Shown here: positions 51,042-63,815 of the stretch, piece after piece
Layout of the letters: every line of letters starts with the position of its first letter
Position numbering within the stretch: position 1 is the stretch's first letter
Origin: Epiperipatus broadwayi
Lineage: Eukaryota; Onychophora; Udeonychophora; Euonychophora; Peripatidae
DNA length: 64,000 bases
Assembly: GCA_028023455.1 (NCBI GenBank)
Contig: JAQFVV010000181.1
Coordinates: 198,501-262,500, forward strand
Direction: 5' to 3'
Made by a program: the position numbers and the translations under genes
Notes under the pieces: generated by a model
The model's database searches: none
The model's input: the letters and a program-made list of their open reading frames with translations, nothing else
Told to the model about the DNA's origin: nothing

Positions 51042-51700
51042 ATATATGCGGGATTCGAACTTAGACTTTCATATAACCCACTACTCTCAGTGCCATCTCA
51101 TATTGCTGACACCACCTGATCACACACATGATGAAAAGATAAATAATCACCAATATACGTATATCATCCTAAACCAGAAATCATCAGTTGGTCTAGATTA
51201 CTAACCTCACACATATATATAATCAGTGCTCAGCTTTATATTAAGGTAGCTTAATATAAAGCTGAGCACTGATTATATATATATGTGTGTGTGAGGATAG
51301 TAATCTAGACCAACTGATGATTACTGGTTTAGCATGAAATATGTATATTGGTGATTATTTATCTTTTCATCATGTGTGTGATCAGGTGGGTCAGCAATAT
51401 GAGATGGCAGTGAGAGTAGTGGGTCATGTAAAAGTCTGAGTTCGAATTCCACATATATTACATATATTAATACAGGTTTAAGCCTGTACAATGTATTAAT
51501 TTATATAAATAGTGTGTAAAAGGTCTGCCCATCCCTTGCATATGTATGTATAAAAGGATTATTCTCCTGTACATGAGTGGTCAGAATGACTAATATGTCA
51601 ACATGGGTAGGATGACAACCTTGGCATTAACAAGGGCTTTGAATGTTCCACCATCAGATTTTCAATGAAATGGAAGGCTGAAGAGTTGTGAGTTATACTA
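51042..51700. mobile_element. palindromic hammerhead plus tRNA-like element, F1
   Basis: Arms of about 200 bp meet at about 51247 (CTCAGCTTTATATTAA / TTAATATAAAGCTGAG). Each arm, read outward, carries a hammerhead and then a tRNA-like segment. The plus-strand one (about 51369-51452) has box A-like GGTGGGTCAGCAA and box B-like GAGTTCGAATTCC. Beyond the right arm come GACAACCTTGGCATTAACAA and module X (51640-51699, TTTTCAATGAAATGG). Relative to the 10 kb copy, X lies after instead of before the hammerhead-tRNA pair. Confidence 0.8.
51299..51359 (+). ncRNA. hammerhead ribozyme, type I, F1, stem II eroded
   Basis: CUGAUGA (51314-51320) and GAAA (51336-51339) are intact. Inner stem I ACCAA pairs with UUGGU (51348-51352), and the outer AGUAAUC pairs with GAUUAUU (51353-51359). 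Stem III is AUAUGUAU followed by A at 51347. Stem II (UUACU...AGCAU) has lost pairs. A mirror copy on the minus strand in the left arm (about 51200-51140) has GAUA for GAAA. Confidence 0.65.
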
Positions 51701-51701
51701 A

Positions 51702-52360
51702 TTTTAATTTTAAAATAAAACAATTTCTAAAATAGATAGTAATTTTTTTTACAATTATCAGTAGATCTATTTTAACATAATCCATGATTGTGTTAATTTC
51801 AAAATCAGAATTCAATAAAAATATTTATTTAAACCTTTGTAAATATTCACTTCATAATAAAATATTATTTTAAACTTCAAAATTACTTTATACCTCAATA
51901 TTACTCTAGTAGAATGTAGGAAATATTTATAAAAATTTGACTGTTTACTTCTATTTTTCAACTTTATATGTATTTGTGCACATACACTACTATGTTATTG
52001 TATGCCATGAAACATATATGGTTGCAAAATATATAATTTAATAATTTTAATGAATATAAGTGATGACAGAAATTTTATTTAGAAAAAAATCTTATTCAGA
52101 TGCTAATAAACAGTAAATATCTTGATTTATAACTTGTCTTATTAAATATTTTCATTAATTACCTCTGGAAAAAATTATTGAAATGCCTGGGCATATATAG
52201 ATATAGATTGTAAATAAAATGAATTTTATAATTATGTAAATACTATACTTTGCTTCTTTAATTATATTAATTTTAATATACTCTAGTCAATATCTACATA
52301 TGCTAATATTAATAATTTGCAATAATAATAAACAGATTATTATGTAAATTAGCCATTTAT
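51702..52360. other. AT-rich, no gene seen
   Basis: Nothing recognisable apart from the weak repeat at 51945-52015. Confidence 0.5.
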
Positions 52361-52365
52361 ATGCA

Positions 52366-53690
52366 AAATATCAGACTCATATTAACCAATCAAAAGAACA
52401 AGCTGGATTTAAAAGTGTGTTTAGTACAATAGATCATATTCTGGTACTGAGAGAAGTTATAGAAAGAACAAATGAATATGAGTTGTCATTATGTTTTGGA
52501 TTTGTAGATTATGAAAAGGCATTTGATTCTATAAACATTTCTTCAGTGATTAAAACATTGGATCATCAAGATATAGATCCAGGATATTGTCATATTTTAA
52601 AGAATATTTTAAAAATGCAACAGCAACAATTAGATTACATAATGATACTGGGAAAGTCAACATTGAGAAAGGTGTAAGACAGGGTGACTCCATATTTCCA
52701 AAACTTTTTATGGCAGTACTGCAATATGTATTTTGTGGATTAAAATGGGAAGCTAAAGGAGTGACAGTAAATGGAGATTATTTAAGTCATTTAGATTTTG
52801 CAGATGATGTAGTTGTTTTTGCAAATAATGCTTTAGAACTGCATAAAATGTTGTAGCAGTTATCAGATAAAAGTAGGAATGTAGGACTAAAGATAAATGT
52901 TAAAAAGACTAAAGTAACGTTTAATGGATTTTCTCAAAATATGAAAATAAAAATTGATTGTGATGAGTTAGAAGAAGTTAACAGTTACAAATACCTTTGT
53001 CACATTATTAATACAGATGGAAACATAATGGATGAAATTAATCATAGAATTAAACTTGGTTGCAGTGCTTTTGGTAGAAATAACTTGATACTAAAAGGAA
53101 ATATGCCTATATGTTTGAAAATGAAGGTTTTTAATAAATGTGTTTTACCAGTTCTTACTTATGGATCTGAGACTTGGACACTTAATAGAAGAGCAATACA
53201 GAGACTTCAGACCACTCAACTAAATATGGAGAGATGCATGTTGGGAGTAACAAGAAGAGGTAGAAAATGCAATATATGGATAAGAGAACACACAGGTGTT
53301 ATTGACCTCAATGAAAAATTAAAAGCAATACAGAGACTTCAGACCACTCAACTAAATATGGAGAGATGCATGTTGGGAGTAACAAGAAGAGGTAGAAAAT
53401 GCAATATATGGATAAGAGAACACACAGGTGTTATTGACCTCAATGAAAAATTAAAAGACTGAAGTGGAGTTGGGCTGGACATATTTCTAGAATATGATAA
53501 TAGATGGACAATTGTAATCTTAAACTGGAATCCAGGAGATTGTAAAAGATCCAGAAAGAGACTGCATGTGAGATGGATGGATGAAATAAGAAAGTGTTCA
53601 GAGGTGATGTGGAGAAGAGAAGCTAAAGATTGGAGAATATGGATTGAACTTGGAGAGACCTTCATACTGCAGTGGATTGATAATGTTTGA
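52366..53690 (+). pseudogene. RTE-type reverse transcriptase, frameshifted
   Basis: Domains in order: KEQAGFKSVFSTIDHILVLR and GFVDYEKAFDSI (RT motifs 2a and A), a frameshift near 52600, then KGVRQGDSIFPKLFMAVLQY (motif B), LDFADDVVVFA (catalytic motif C with the DD pair), a TAG at 52854, LKINVKKTKVTFNG (D), SYKYLCHIINTDG (E), VLPVLTYGSETWTLN, MERCMLGVTRRGR and, after another frameshift at 53457, LKWSWAGHIS, RWMDEIRKC and RREAKDW. This is the RTE-like order typical of the repeated endonuclease-reverse transcriptases of invertebrates. The key FADD is intact, but there are at least two frameshifts and one stop. Confidence 0.88.
53192..53455 (+). repeat. exact 132-bp tandem duplication inside the RT gene
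   Basis: 53192-53323 and 53324-53455 are identical by eye. The unit is 44 codons, so the frame is kept, and the segment with RLQTTQLNMERCMLGV appears twice. Either a recent duplication or an assembly artefact. Confidence 0.97.
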
Positions 53691-53709
53691 TGATAATAAT
53701 GGTGATAAT

Positions 53710-54365
53710 TAAAAATACCCTAATACAGAATTGGGATTTGCAGTAAAGTAGCTAGTTCATGCATAAAAAGGGTGTGTGCCAAGTAAGCATAAAGAAAACG
53801 TAGAGAGAGTATGATCTGTTTACATTTAATAACAAATTTTTGGCTAAAGTAAAATATTGAATTGTCAGAAGTATTTGTTTTGGAAAGCATATGCATATAT
53901 ATAACAGTGACAAGCACATGTGTGCAAGAGACTTTGTAATTAAAACACATAGGGTTACTTATAAGGGTGTTATCTTGTGTGTGTGTGAAGAAAAATACGG
54001 CGACTAAAGGATTAATAATAGACTCTACTTAATTATTATGCAAATCCAAATTATTTATTTCTCATTTATTTATATTTATAATTGTTAAATAAATTATGTT
54101 ACTAAACTTGTGTCAATTTATTTAAAGATATTGATGTTCTATCCTCCTGACATAGCAATCATTAAATTATAATACTTATACAATAGAGAATAGAAAAAAT
54201 TGAGACAATGATGTAACACTATCTCTATATGACAACTAGATCAGGACTTAAAAGGAATTCATTTTGAGTGTAAAAATGTGTTAACAGTTTCTATCAAGAT
54301 TGTTATTATTTTATTAACATTTGACTGGGGTTTTTTGTAATTAAAATTAAAAACAAATATTTCTG
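53710..54365. other. AT-rich, no gene seen
   Basis: Nothing recognisable. Confidence 0.5.
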
Positions 54366-54369
54366 CATA

Positions 54370-57300
54370 CTATATATTCTAACCGCCCCGTTCCCGCATC
54401 TCCACTTCTCCCAAAATAAATATAATATAGTGAAAATCACCTAACCGGGTTCTAGCTCTAATAATTAATGAAATATTAATTAAATGCTTTACTAGCTCAA
54501 GTTTCTTAAAATTAACTTAGGTTCTGTTTTAAACTAACTCAAATAAATATTCAGGAATTCATGAGACTAGAAGTGGAAATACGGGTGACAAGGTAGATTA
54601 CATTGAGACAATATCCCACAGGATACCACCTCAATGGCATAAGAACACTATCCCCCCTTATACTACTATTACACATAATAACTACATAGTATTCTTATGA
54701 CTTCCGCAACTTCTAATCACTAAGACTCATTTAACAATTAAAGTATTAATCTTTTATCTCTAATCATAATAATAGCAATCATCTAGCTCAAATGAAATAA
54801 TCTCAGGTTCTTAAATTTATTCATATGTTAATAAACATATGGTAGCAAAATATGATAAGGGATTTTATGTCATAATCTACTACTCTGCAATTAGATTAAT
54901 AATAAAACAATAATAATCACAATCTTCATTGCTTAATCCAACTAGTACAGCTTTTCTTTCATCGGAAATTTATAACCGTAATAAATTAGTTAATAATCTA
55001 ATATCCCCCTTTTTATCTTTAAGTAATAAAATAAATTAATAAGTGGCAGTGTTTAGATAATCTGATAAATAAAGCAAGTGGCAACTAATAGCATATAATT
55101 TAGCAAATTATTATGATAATGGATTGATGACCAGTAACACAATGCAATTTTATAATAGTTTAATTACAAGAACATCAATAAATATTTAAGATTAAACATA
55201 CTTCTCTATTTATCTTTTGTGCAAACAATCATATACTTAGTTTAATGGTTGTGAACATAGCCTGTAAATTCATGCAATGATGTAGAGAAAACAAAACTCA
55301 GACACAAGTTTTAATAAACAAATTTTAAAATTTTATTAACATCAATAAAAAATAAATAAAACAAACAAATCCATCTACATCTATTTACAAGGGATATCCT
55401 CATTTTTCTTTACACTACAATAGCTGAATTATACACATTTATATTTCTTTTATCGTTAATTAAACTTATTATGCCTTTTAAAAGTTATTTATTTATTTCT
55501 CATTAGGTTTATCATATCACTTACTTTAACTATTTTATGGGTAACCCCATTCTTTACCTTTTAATATTAAAGTTACTGTATTATAAATTATCTATGTGGA
55601 TAAACATCATTTATAACATCATAATTTTACAATCAATATGGTTTTTTAAAAGAAAATTACATTTCTTGTAACTTTATATAAGTCACTCCGCATATTATTC
55701 AAATATTATTATTACTTTTAACGTTTGTTCTCCAATGCTCGTAAACTATAATACGTTTATTCCATAAGCCATACTCATGTATAATACCATAACACGGGTT
55801 TAATTATCACCTGTTACAGTTTCACATATACTATAATTATCGAATGTTATTGTATTTTTCTAAATATGCAATACTTATATTTTTTTAAATATAATTAATA
55901 ATAAGAAAACGTGAAATTATATTTAATATTTTTGTATATTTCTATTTGGATATACTTTTATAAAATTATAGTTCATTTCTTAAAAAAGGAATTAAAATAA
56001 TTCTCTAACTCCTTCCCTTCTTAGGATATCTGCATCTTTCTTTCAATAATCATAATCTACTCTTCGTTAATACTTAACTATTCTTATTCCAAATAATAGC
56101 ATGACATACATTCTAAAATATCTATTGTTTCCCTTTTAATAGACTTATCATATAACGATGTAGTTGCAAGAAATACAGATAAAGATAGCGAAAGATGTAT
56201 AGGATATCGGGAAAATAGATAGATAACTTATCCGCAATATACTTCAAAAATGTATGGAACAGTGTGAATAGGTCCGACATTCATTGTCTAATAACCTTGG
56301 TGATAAGCATGATGTGGCAGCTATTTACTCAGCTTTACCAAACATCTAGTACGACTCACAAGAAATATATAAAATACCACTGTCCAAGACAACATGTGTA
56401 CCAGTCATAGGGCTTTGTTAACTATGCTGATTAACATTTAAAACTACCTATTATTTCACTCCCTGTAGCATCCTAGTTTTTAATACATCCTCTTGGTTTC
56501 TGAATCACCACGTACTACCAAGTCACTACCCAAACTATCTCTCGAGATTTTTACTGTATCCAACATCGATAAAATACTAACTACTTTTAAAAACAATAAA
56601 CAAAATTCGCTAATATAAAAAACATTTCCCTATTCCATAAGAACAATTTGTCTTGCTTTATTACACTGTAGGTTCAACATCTACGTTTTGTTAAAATAAC
56701 ATTTAAATATCCCAATCGGAAAATTAACAGAAAATATCACATAACCATCGGTTATATTGAACTATATTAATAACACATAAAATGATTATCGTATGCATAT
56801 CTTTAAAAATCTAATCACATCTCAAAGTGTTTTAGAGTGTTGTTTTCAAAAATGCATTTTACAACAATAATAACAATAAAACTTTTGCGCTACATTCATT
56901 CGATTCTCAGCTGATCTAAATAAATAAAACATACATTATATATCATTAATAATTATAAATGTTACCAAAAACAATCTTTATCTTCCTTTCAGAGTTCGTA
57001 GTAGGTTTCTTTCTCTTCGAGCATCGCAAATATACAAATTTCCACATACATACAATTTTATTTTAAAATTCAAAATCAAAACATATTATTTCATATAATG
57101 TTATATCACGAATTAATGTATTTTGTTTTCCCTATCGCTATCTAAAACTTAATGTTTAACTTAGATCAGTAAAGAAAATAATTCAAACCATAATCACATA
57201 TTTTTCTGACGGTAAATCTTGGTTAGTCCCATAATATTTATTATTTATTATTTTGTCCAAATGTTCTCCTTTATGCTTATTAAAGTTTTAAATAAATTAG

Positions 57301-58775
57301 TTCATTTAACAAACTGTTTAGACGATCTTTAGTTTTAGTGTTTAATCCAAAATTATTAGAAAACATTTTATTTAGTTATCCCACAAAGCTTTTTAATATT
57401 CTGGCGAATATTACCTCGGCGCGTTGATGCATCTTCATTTCTAGTTAAACTACAATTATTTAATAATTACGGTACCAATTGCGTTTTCCATGGATCCAAT
57501 ATTTTATATTTCTCTTCTGTAAAATTTTTTTTTTTCTTTAGGCAAGTGTTTTCCTTGGTAAACTTTACTTTCATTCATTATTATTTTATATACACTACTT
57601 TCGATCCTTAACTATTTTCTAGAGTATTTTCTCAAGTCATCTTAAAGAAAGCAATTCAAACTATTTCAATATTAAAATTCCTTTTGTCCATCTATTCTTA
57701 TACGAATAATACTTATTTTTATTTTCCATTATCTTCATTAACTTTGCGCACAATGTCCTTTCATTGATTTTATACACACGAAAACAGCTTTCATAGTGAT
57801 ACACTATATAAACTATATCAACGAATAATATTAACATATTTGGAACATTATAAAATTTGCAACTTGGTTTTAAGAATCTATCCATTTTCTATTGAAAACT
57901 CTGATTATATTTCGATAGAATCCACTGGCAGGTTACTGTAAAGTTAGTGAAACATTACTATGAAAAACTTTTTTTTAAAACATTTTATTCTAAGATTCTC
58001 TTCGGATGATTTTTAAATTGTCAGTTGGTTTCTTTCAAAGATATTATTAAAATTATAATAAAATTGACTAATAAATTGAAGAAAGAAAAAAAAATTAGAG
58101 AGCTTAAAATTTTACCTCTGCTCTGGAGTCAACACATTTTTGTTCTCCCCCGTTTATACAATTAGTTGGCGCGATTTTGGTTGTCTGCCAAGATCTATTT
58201 TTTATTGGTCAATCCCTACTTGGATTTATAAACAATTTCTAAAGTTTTAAAATCATGACATAATAGACTTAACTGTTAACTCATTATTATTTTTAAATCA
58301 ATTATTATCTATTACAATTTAACTACCTTTAAAACAATTTTGAAACAATATTTAATAAAGGTGTATACTACTTATTTTTATTATGATGTGTGACAATTCC
58401 ATCCACTTCTATAATATACTATTTAAATATTTTAATTATTAGTATTAATTTAAACCGGTGCTTATACATAGTATATTCCAGACAGTCACGTAGTCATTTC
58501 CGGTATTTAGTCTATTTTTATCTGTCTTAATAAATTTGCTACTTATATTATATAAAATAATTATATAAAATTTTGAAAAACAATTTAGAAAAATATAGAA
58601 TTAGATACAATTCTCACCATCACAATATTTATTATTAAATATATCATATTAATCTTTTACTGCTTAATATAGTCTATAATTTTAAATACTATATAATATT
58701 AATTTTAAAATTTTTTAGTAATTGACCATTTATAACCATCATTGACCTATAGAAAAGGGCACAATATATATATCA
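54370..58775. mobile_element. large AT-rich element, copy IV (4.4 kb), unknown class
   Basis: The right end AAAAGGGCACAATATATA is identical to copy I; the left end (TATATATTCTAACCGCCCC) is diverged. Within the first 600 bp the order ATCATGAGACT-like, ACATTGAGACAA, CTCAATGGCATAAGAAC, AATCTCAGGTTCTT, ATGATAAGGGATTTT matches copy I. A minus-strand AATAAAA occurs near 55330, and a CCAAT plus GTATAAACGGGGG promoter-like stretch near 58150-58235 on the same strand, followed by a CAGAG|GTAAAA donor-like site. Coding-like minus-strand pieces include MLDTVKISRDSLGSDLVVRG (about 56575-56515) and CSKRKKPTTNSERK (about 57025-56980). I do not recognise the gene. Confidence 0.5.
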
Positions 58776-58965
58776 AATTAGTTCTCTACTTTCTTGAATT
58801 GCATTTCATAATCGCATAAGTTTTTAGCCAAGTGGATAAGCAATAGATCAATCTTTCTGACTATATATATATATATTGTAATAAAAATTCTCACGGGCAA
58901 AAGTTGTTTTATAAAGCATGTTTTTGTATGTATCATCGTTTAATAAACTAATATTAAAGTAAAGT

Positions 58966-59430
58966 AAATATATATTGTACCCTATCGTGGGGATGACCGA
59001 CACACTTATTAATAATAACTCCTAACTAACCGAATTTCTACATAAAAAATTCTACTAATGCATATCTAATATAAATTATACTAACCTTAATAAATATTTT
59101 ATAACTCACTTAAAATCTCAGGTCATTATTATTACGTTTTAAAATAAATTAATTAATTGGTATATCTAAATGTAATGAGGGATTTTACGTACATCTATCT
59201 AGCTATATAAAAATAATAATCAAGAAACAAATATACTTACTAACGCTTCCCTTTTAAAATCATTAACTAATTTACTTGTAAAGTAGACTAAAACGAAGTT
59301 AAAATTATGAACTAATAATGATTATTATTTATTATCATAAATAAATTTAAAGTAATTTTTTATTACTATGTATTACAATCTAATATCAGTCTTTACTGTA
59401 ATCATTTCATCAGATAAAGAAAAATTTGCT
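58966..59430. mobile_element. large AT-rich element, partial copy V
   Basis: ATATATATTGTACCCT is identical to the left end of copy I, followed within 200 bp by AAATCTCAGGTC and AATGAGGGATTTTAC. It lacks the ACATTGAG block and no right end was found before 64000. It starts 190 bp after copy IV ends. Confidence 0.45.
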
Positions 59431-59431
59431 T

Positions 59432-59564
59432 TACTCAATGTTTTTTTTCCTATGTTATAGCATTGTCCGGGAGGCGAATCCGCAACAACCGTCTACAACC
59501 AACTGCTTGCTTGCAAGGCTGCTGGCTGATCTCTCGGCTAACAACGCTTGTCTACTCAATGTTT
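59432..59564 (-). mobile_element. short tRNA-derived SINE with 12-bp TSD
   Basis: TACTCAATGTTT is repeated at 59432-59443 and 59553-59564. The minus-strand body reads GTTGTTAGCCGAGAGATCAG, CAGCCTTGCAAGCAAGC, GGTTGTTGCGGATTCGCC and ACAATGCTATAACAT. It matches 30958-31060. Confidence 0.9.
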
Positions 59565-60500
59565 AGATTCAATATCAAATATTTTTAACAATCACACTAG
59601 ATTTATTATTTATTATTTCATTGTTATCACGTGCAATAATACTTAAATATTTTTAATTATTACAATGCTTGTGTGGTTAGGATGAGGCATAATGACTTGG
59701 AAATGATAAGAAAAGAGACTATACTCACTTTGTTAATTATAAAATAACATTAACAGATTATTATAGCAGTAATATAAAAATTTTAAGAAAAATAATACAA
59801 ATATTATATTTATAAAAATAAATATTTAACAAATTATAAAATTTAAAAATTAACATTAAAAAACTATTTATAAGAGAAGTAAATAATATGCACCTTGCTT
59901 TTAAATTATTTACAATTATAAGATCGCATCTTTCACGCAAAACTTTGTGACTATTAAGATACTCTGTAATAATTCCTTACTAAAACATATCAATATTGTA
60001 GACAACTTATAAGTTATCATATTCTACATTTTTCAAAAATATGTTCTACCTTTATTTACTTTTAATATTCTATAATAGGATAACCTGATTATAACTCTAA
60101 TTTGTTATAAGATTTATGTGTATTCTTAATTATGAAATAATCATATGATGATTTAAATATTAAGTATGATATGGTATGCTATAATATTATTTATAATAAT
60201 ATAAATCACAGGCAACTTTTATTTTTATTATCACATCTCGTATAAATTGATCTCTAAAAATTGAATATAAAACATTCATAAAATCTTTATTTATACACTC
60301 TTTTAATATTTTATTTTTTCCAAATTTAACTCCTCTTGCATTAAATAAATGATATTGTCATCACTTGAGAATCTAGCTATCATTCTTTACTCAACTATAC
60401 AATTCTCTAATACAATGTAGATACCAGTGATATTAATGATTATAAATGAGGAATGTGCATCTTATAAAACTATAAACTTAATCAAATTCTTGTTTGAGTT
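59565..60500. other. AT-rich, no gene seen
   Basis: Nothing recognisable; it may be the eroded interior of copy V. Confidence 0.45.
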
Positions 60501-60504
60501 TATG

Positions 60505-61390
60505 TAATTTTTTTTTTCAGCTTCCATTCTTACATTTATTCAACACATTTTCTACATCATATTTTAATAATAAAGTGTGTTAGATTACATACAATAAATG
60601 GAATCTTTTAATCTAGATTTATTGTTTTTTTGTTTTTTTTTTTGGTTAATTACATTATTAGATTATTTCAACTTAAGCTCATTTTTTGTTTTAGCTTTTG
60701 CAATTTTTTTTAGCTACCATTCTTATATTTACCCAAATACATGGTTACCACTATAATTTAAAAGTAAAATGTGTTACTTTACATACAATAAATTGAAATC
60801 TCTTTATGTGAATTTATTAGTTTATTATAATATTAGATTATTTTATCTTAGATTATTTTAAAAGTAAAATATCTTACTATTGTTATTCAATTAGGGGAGT
60901 TGTAGTTACATGAGGATGTGATTTTTATCTTTTTTCCAACCTGGGAATTTTTAAATATTAATATATTTGATATTTTGATTTTTGGTGGGGGGGGGGGATA
61001 TTTGATTTTTTAAAATAATTGCATGTTTATTTGATTGTGGCAGTAATTTGATCTTTTGATCACATGATTTTTGCCATTTATTTCCAACCCAGATACTTTC
61101 TGACTTTTAATATATTTGATATTTTGATTTTCTAAGGGTTTTTGATTTTTTTTTGATTGAGTCTTGTTCTTAAAAATGTGCGTGTTTATTGACTGCAGCA
61201 TTAATTTGATTTTGGTCATGTGATTATTGCTTGTTATTTACAACCCAAATATGTTCTAAATTTTAATATATTTCATATTTTGAATTCTAGAAGTATTTTT
61301 TTTTTTTTTTTGATTGAGCACAGTTCTACAAAATGTTTGAGTTTTTTTTTTTACATTTTTGATGGAAATTGTAATTTTTGAACTAATGAT
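60505..61390 (+). repeat. two diverged tandem arrays
   Basis: 60505-60620 and 60693-60803 are related (AGCTTCCATTCTTACATTTA, GTGTTAGATTACATACAAT-like). Then three units at about 60920, 61075 and 61235 share CCAACCTGG, TTTTAATATATTTGATATTT and TGATTGAG with a period of roughly 145-160 bp. A G11 run lies at 60987-60997. Confidence 0.75.
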
Positions 61391-61750
61391 CAAAACAATT
61401 GGAACACAACCCATGACATCTCTTGTTACCTGACTTTATTTAGTACTTGGTTGTGTCAGAAGTGGGTTTGGCATTCCACTTAGAAATCAGAATGGCAGAT
61501 ATCACTCTATAAATTAGTACCAATTTATAAATATATTAATGTACATAGTGTTAAAACCAATACTTACTAAATTATGTTATTAAGCAGTAAAGAATTTGCA
61601 TCCTAACACATGCACTGTATTGTTTTCTTATAATATCTCAACGATGACTTGTTGAGTAGTGAGGAAACTTTCTAACTAAGACACAAGGTAAAAATGTTTG
61701 AAAAAATAAGAGTGGATATCTTATCATTAACCTACTTTTTTAATTATATA

Positions 61751-61944
61751 GGCCAATCTAAAGCATCTTGGTTTAAGAGATGAACATCTTTCTCTGTCCA
61801 CTTTACTTCCATTATTTATGCTTAATTCTAGATGATACTAAATAATATAAATTATGTTTTAACAAATAATCCTGCATAAATAATGGAAGTAAAGTGGACA
61901 GAGAAAGATGTTCACCTCTTAAACCAAGATGCTTTAGATTGGCC
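61751..61944. repeat. near-perfect hairpin, 71-bp arms
   Basis: 61751-61821 pairs with 61874-61944; I count one mismatch in 71, with a 52-nt loop. Outer sequence is GGCCAATCTAAAGCATCTTG. No ribozyme core, no clear TSD. 61945-62490 shows nothing further. Confidence 0.92.
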
Positions 61945-62494
61945 TGGATATATAGAGAGACAAGTAAAGAAGAGAGTGGAACCACTCTTTTCTTGCTAAA
62001 TTCTCTGTCCCAGTGCTTAAGATTTGATTGGCTGTTGGTTGTCATAAGCACTTGAGAAATTTGCACTCTCTCAATTTAATTTCAATATCAACTGTGCTTT
62101 ATAAAATAATATTATTTGCAATCATTGTAATTGTATAGTCTATAACTGCATGTAGCAGCATTGTTTTGAATTCTAACTTAATAGTTTTTAGCATAATTTT
62201 ACATTGAAAGGTATTATACATAAAGCTGGTAGGAATTTTTCTATTACATTAATATAAAAAATGTTTTTTCCCCAAGGGTTTTTATTTTATTTAAAATGTA
62301 CAAATTAAATATTTGTAAGTATGTAGTTCTTATACACAAGCATACATTTATAAGTATATTACAACATTATTTTTTGAAATTATGTTACCTGGAAATGAAT
62401 ATTTTATAATAATACTAAAAAACTAGATATTTTTTTACAAATAATTTTATTAAACGTAATATTTATCTTATATAGTGCTATGTTTATAAAGGGT

Positions 62495-63165
62495 AATATT
62501 AATAATCAGCCATGAAGTTAATGCATATGTGCTTTGTGGATTTTTAAACTATAAATGAATACTTTCACTTCCAAACACAAGATAAAGTCTTTGTGAAAAG
62601 ATAGAATGAATCCATCTAACTTTTTGACCCAAATGTTTTTTTGGGAAAATCTTAAGCATTTGGAAATGAGAGTGTAAAGATGTTAAGTGATCACTTTAGA
62701 TCACTTTTACTATGCTTGAATGAATGATGCTTGCAAAATTTTATAGGATTTATGATACATCATTCTTATTTAAAATTAAATATATATAATTAGCTTTATG
62801 TCTGATTATTAATATTGCAGTTTATAAACATATCACTATATAAAATAAATATTTCATTTACATATATTTAATTTCAAATAAGAATGACGTATCATAAATT
62901 CTAAAAAAATTTGCAAGTGTCATTTATTCAAGCATAGTAAAAGTAATTTAAAGTGATCCCATAACATCTTTACACTCTCATTTCCAAATGCTTAAAATAT
63001 CCCATACATAAACATTTGGGTTGAAAAGATAGATGGATTCATTCTATCTTTTCACAAAGACTTTATCTTGTTGTTTGGAAGTGAGAGTATTCATTTATAG
63101 TTTAAAAATCTACAAAGTGCATGTGCATTAGCTTTATGGCTCATTATTAATAAATAATTTTGTTT
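62495..63165. mobile_element. long inverted repeat related to the 32.5 kb foldback
   Basis: Arms 62495-62770 and 62865-63155 begin ATTAATAATCAGCCAT and contain AGATAGAATGAATCCATC and GGAAATGAGAGTGTAAAGAT. Block order and spacing parallel 32554-33673 (…AATGAATACTT…CACAAGATA…GAATGAATGATG…). A third copy of the terminus (CTGATTATTAAT) lies in the middle. Confidence 0.75.
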
Positions 63166-63539
63166 TAAAATATGTCTAAAATTGATTTCTGCCATAAATG
63201 TTCTAAAAACATTTTTTTTCATGCAAACATGACTTAACTAAAAGTAACTTATATGAAAAATTAATTGGACATGTCAAATTTAATCATCTGGAAAATACTT
63301 CATAAATCATTATTGCATGGATAAAATGACTATTTATAAATATTTTCACTAAAAAAAATCTTAAACATAACTTGATATAGGGAACTTTTAAATATTTTAA
63401 AAAACATTATTTTTGAAAAGTGTTTGGTTTTAAGTATAATTCATTGCATGGCTTATGTGTTGGTTATTTTTCTCTTAAATAGAATAATAAAGCAAAATAT
63501 GAATTTAAAGTTGTAATTATAAATATATTTAAATGCACA

Positions 63540-63815
63540 TTGATTATGTAAGTAATATTTACTAAGACTATAAACCTCAAGAATATGTGCATGAAAATGC
63601 AAAGGTAGGGTCCCTCTACAGGTCCTTAACCACAAGCTTATGCTATTCATATAGATAGTAGATTGAAGCAAGAAAGGGTTTCTCCTAATTTTAGGATTCT
63701 CCTCTTTTCTTCCAAAGCATAAGCTTGTGGTTAAGACCGGTAGAATTCCCTATCTTCACATTTTCATGTGCATATTCTTGAGGTTTACAGCTTTAATAAA
63801 TATTACTTACAAAAT
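63540..63815. repeat. long inverted repeat
   Basis: Arms 63545-63640 and 63710-63812 share CTCAAGAATATGTGCATGAA, AACCACAAGCTTATGC and GTAAGTAATATTTA with few mismatches. No ribozyme core found in the apex. Confidence 0.8.

Larger units (their letters stand above)
52366..53708 (+). mobile_element. 5'-truncated RTE-type LINE, longest copy
   Basis: The insert starts inside the RT domain and runs to a TGATGATAATAATGG simple-repeat 3' end. The endonuclease domain and 5' UTR are absent. Two shorter tails of the same family lie at 13999 and 23055. I could not identify TSDs. Confidence 0.85.

Noticed and set aside
53348-53665. Minus-strand open frame opposite the RTE 3' end (also 13997-14281 and 23082-23318)
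   Set aside because: Antisense shadow of the LINE tail; appears at every copy because the sense strand is conserved.
60505-61390. Tandem arrays as a CRISPR or satellite array
   Set aside because: Units are only two or three, diverged, and have no regular spacers; ordinary local tandem duplication in a eukaryote.
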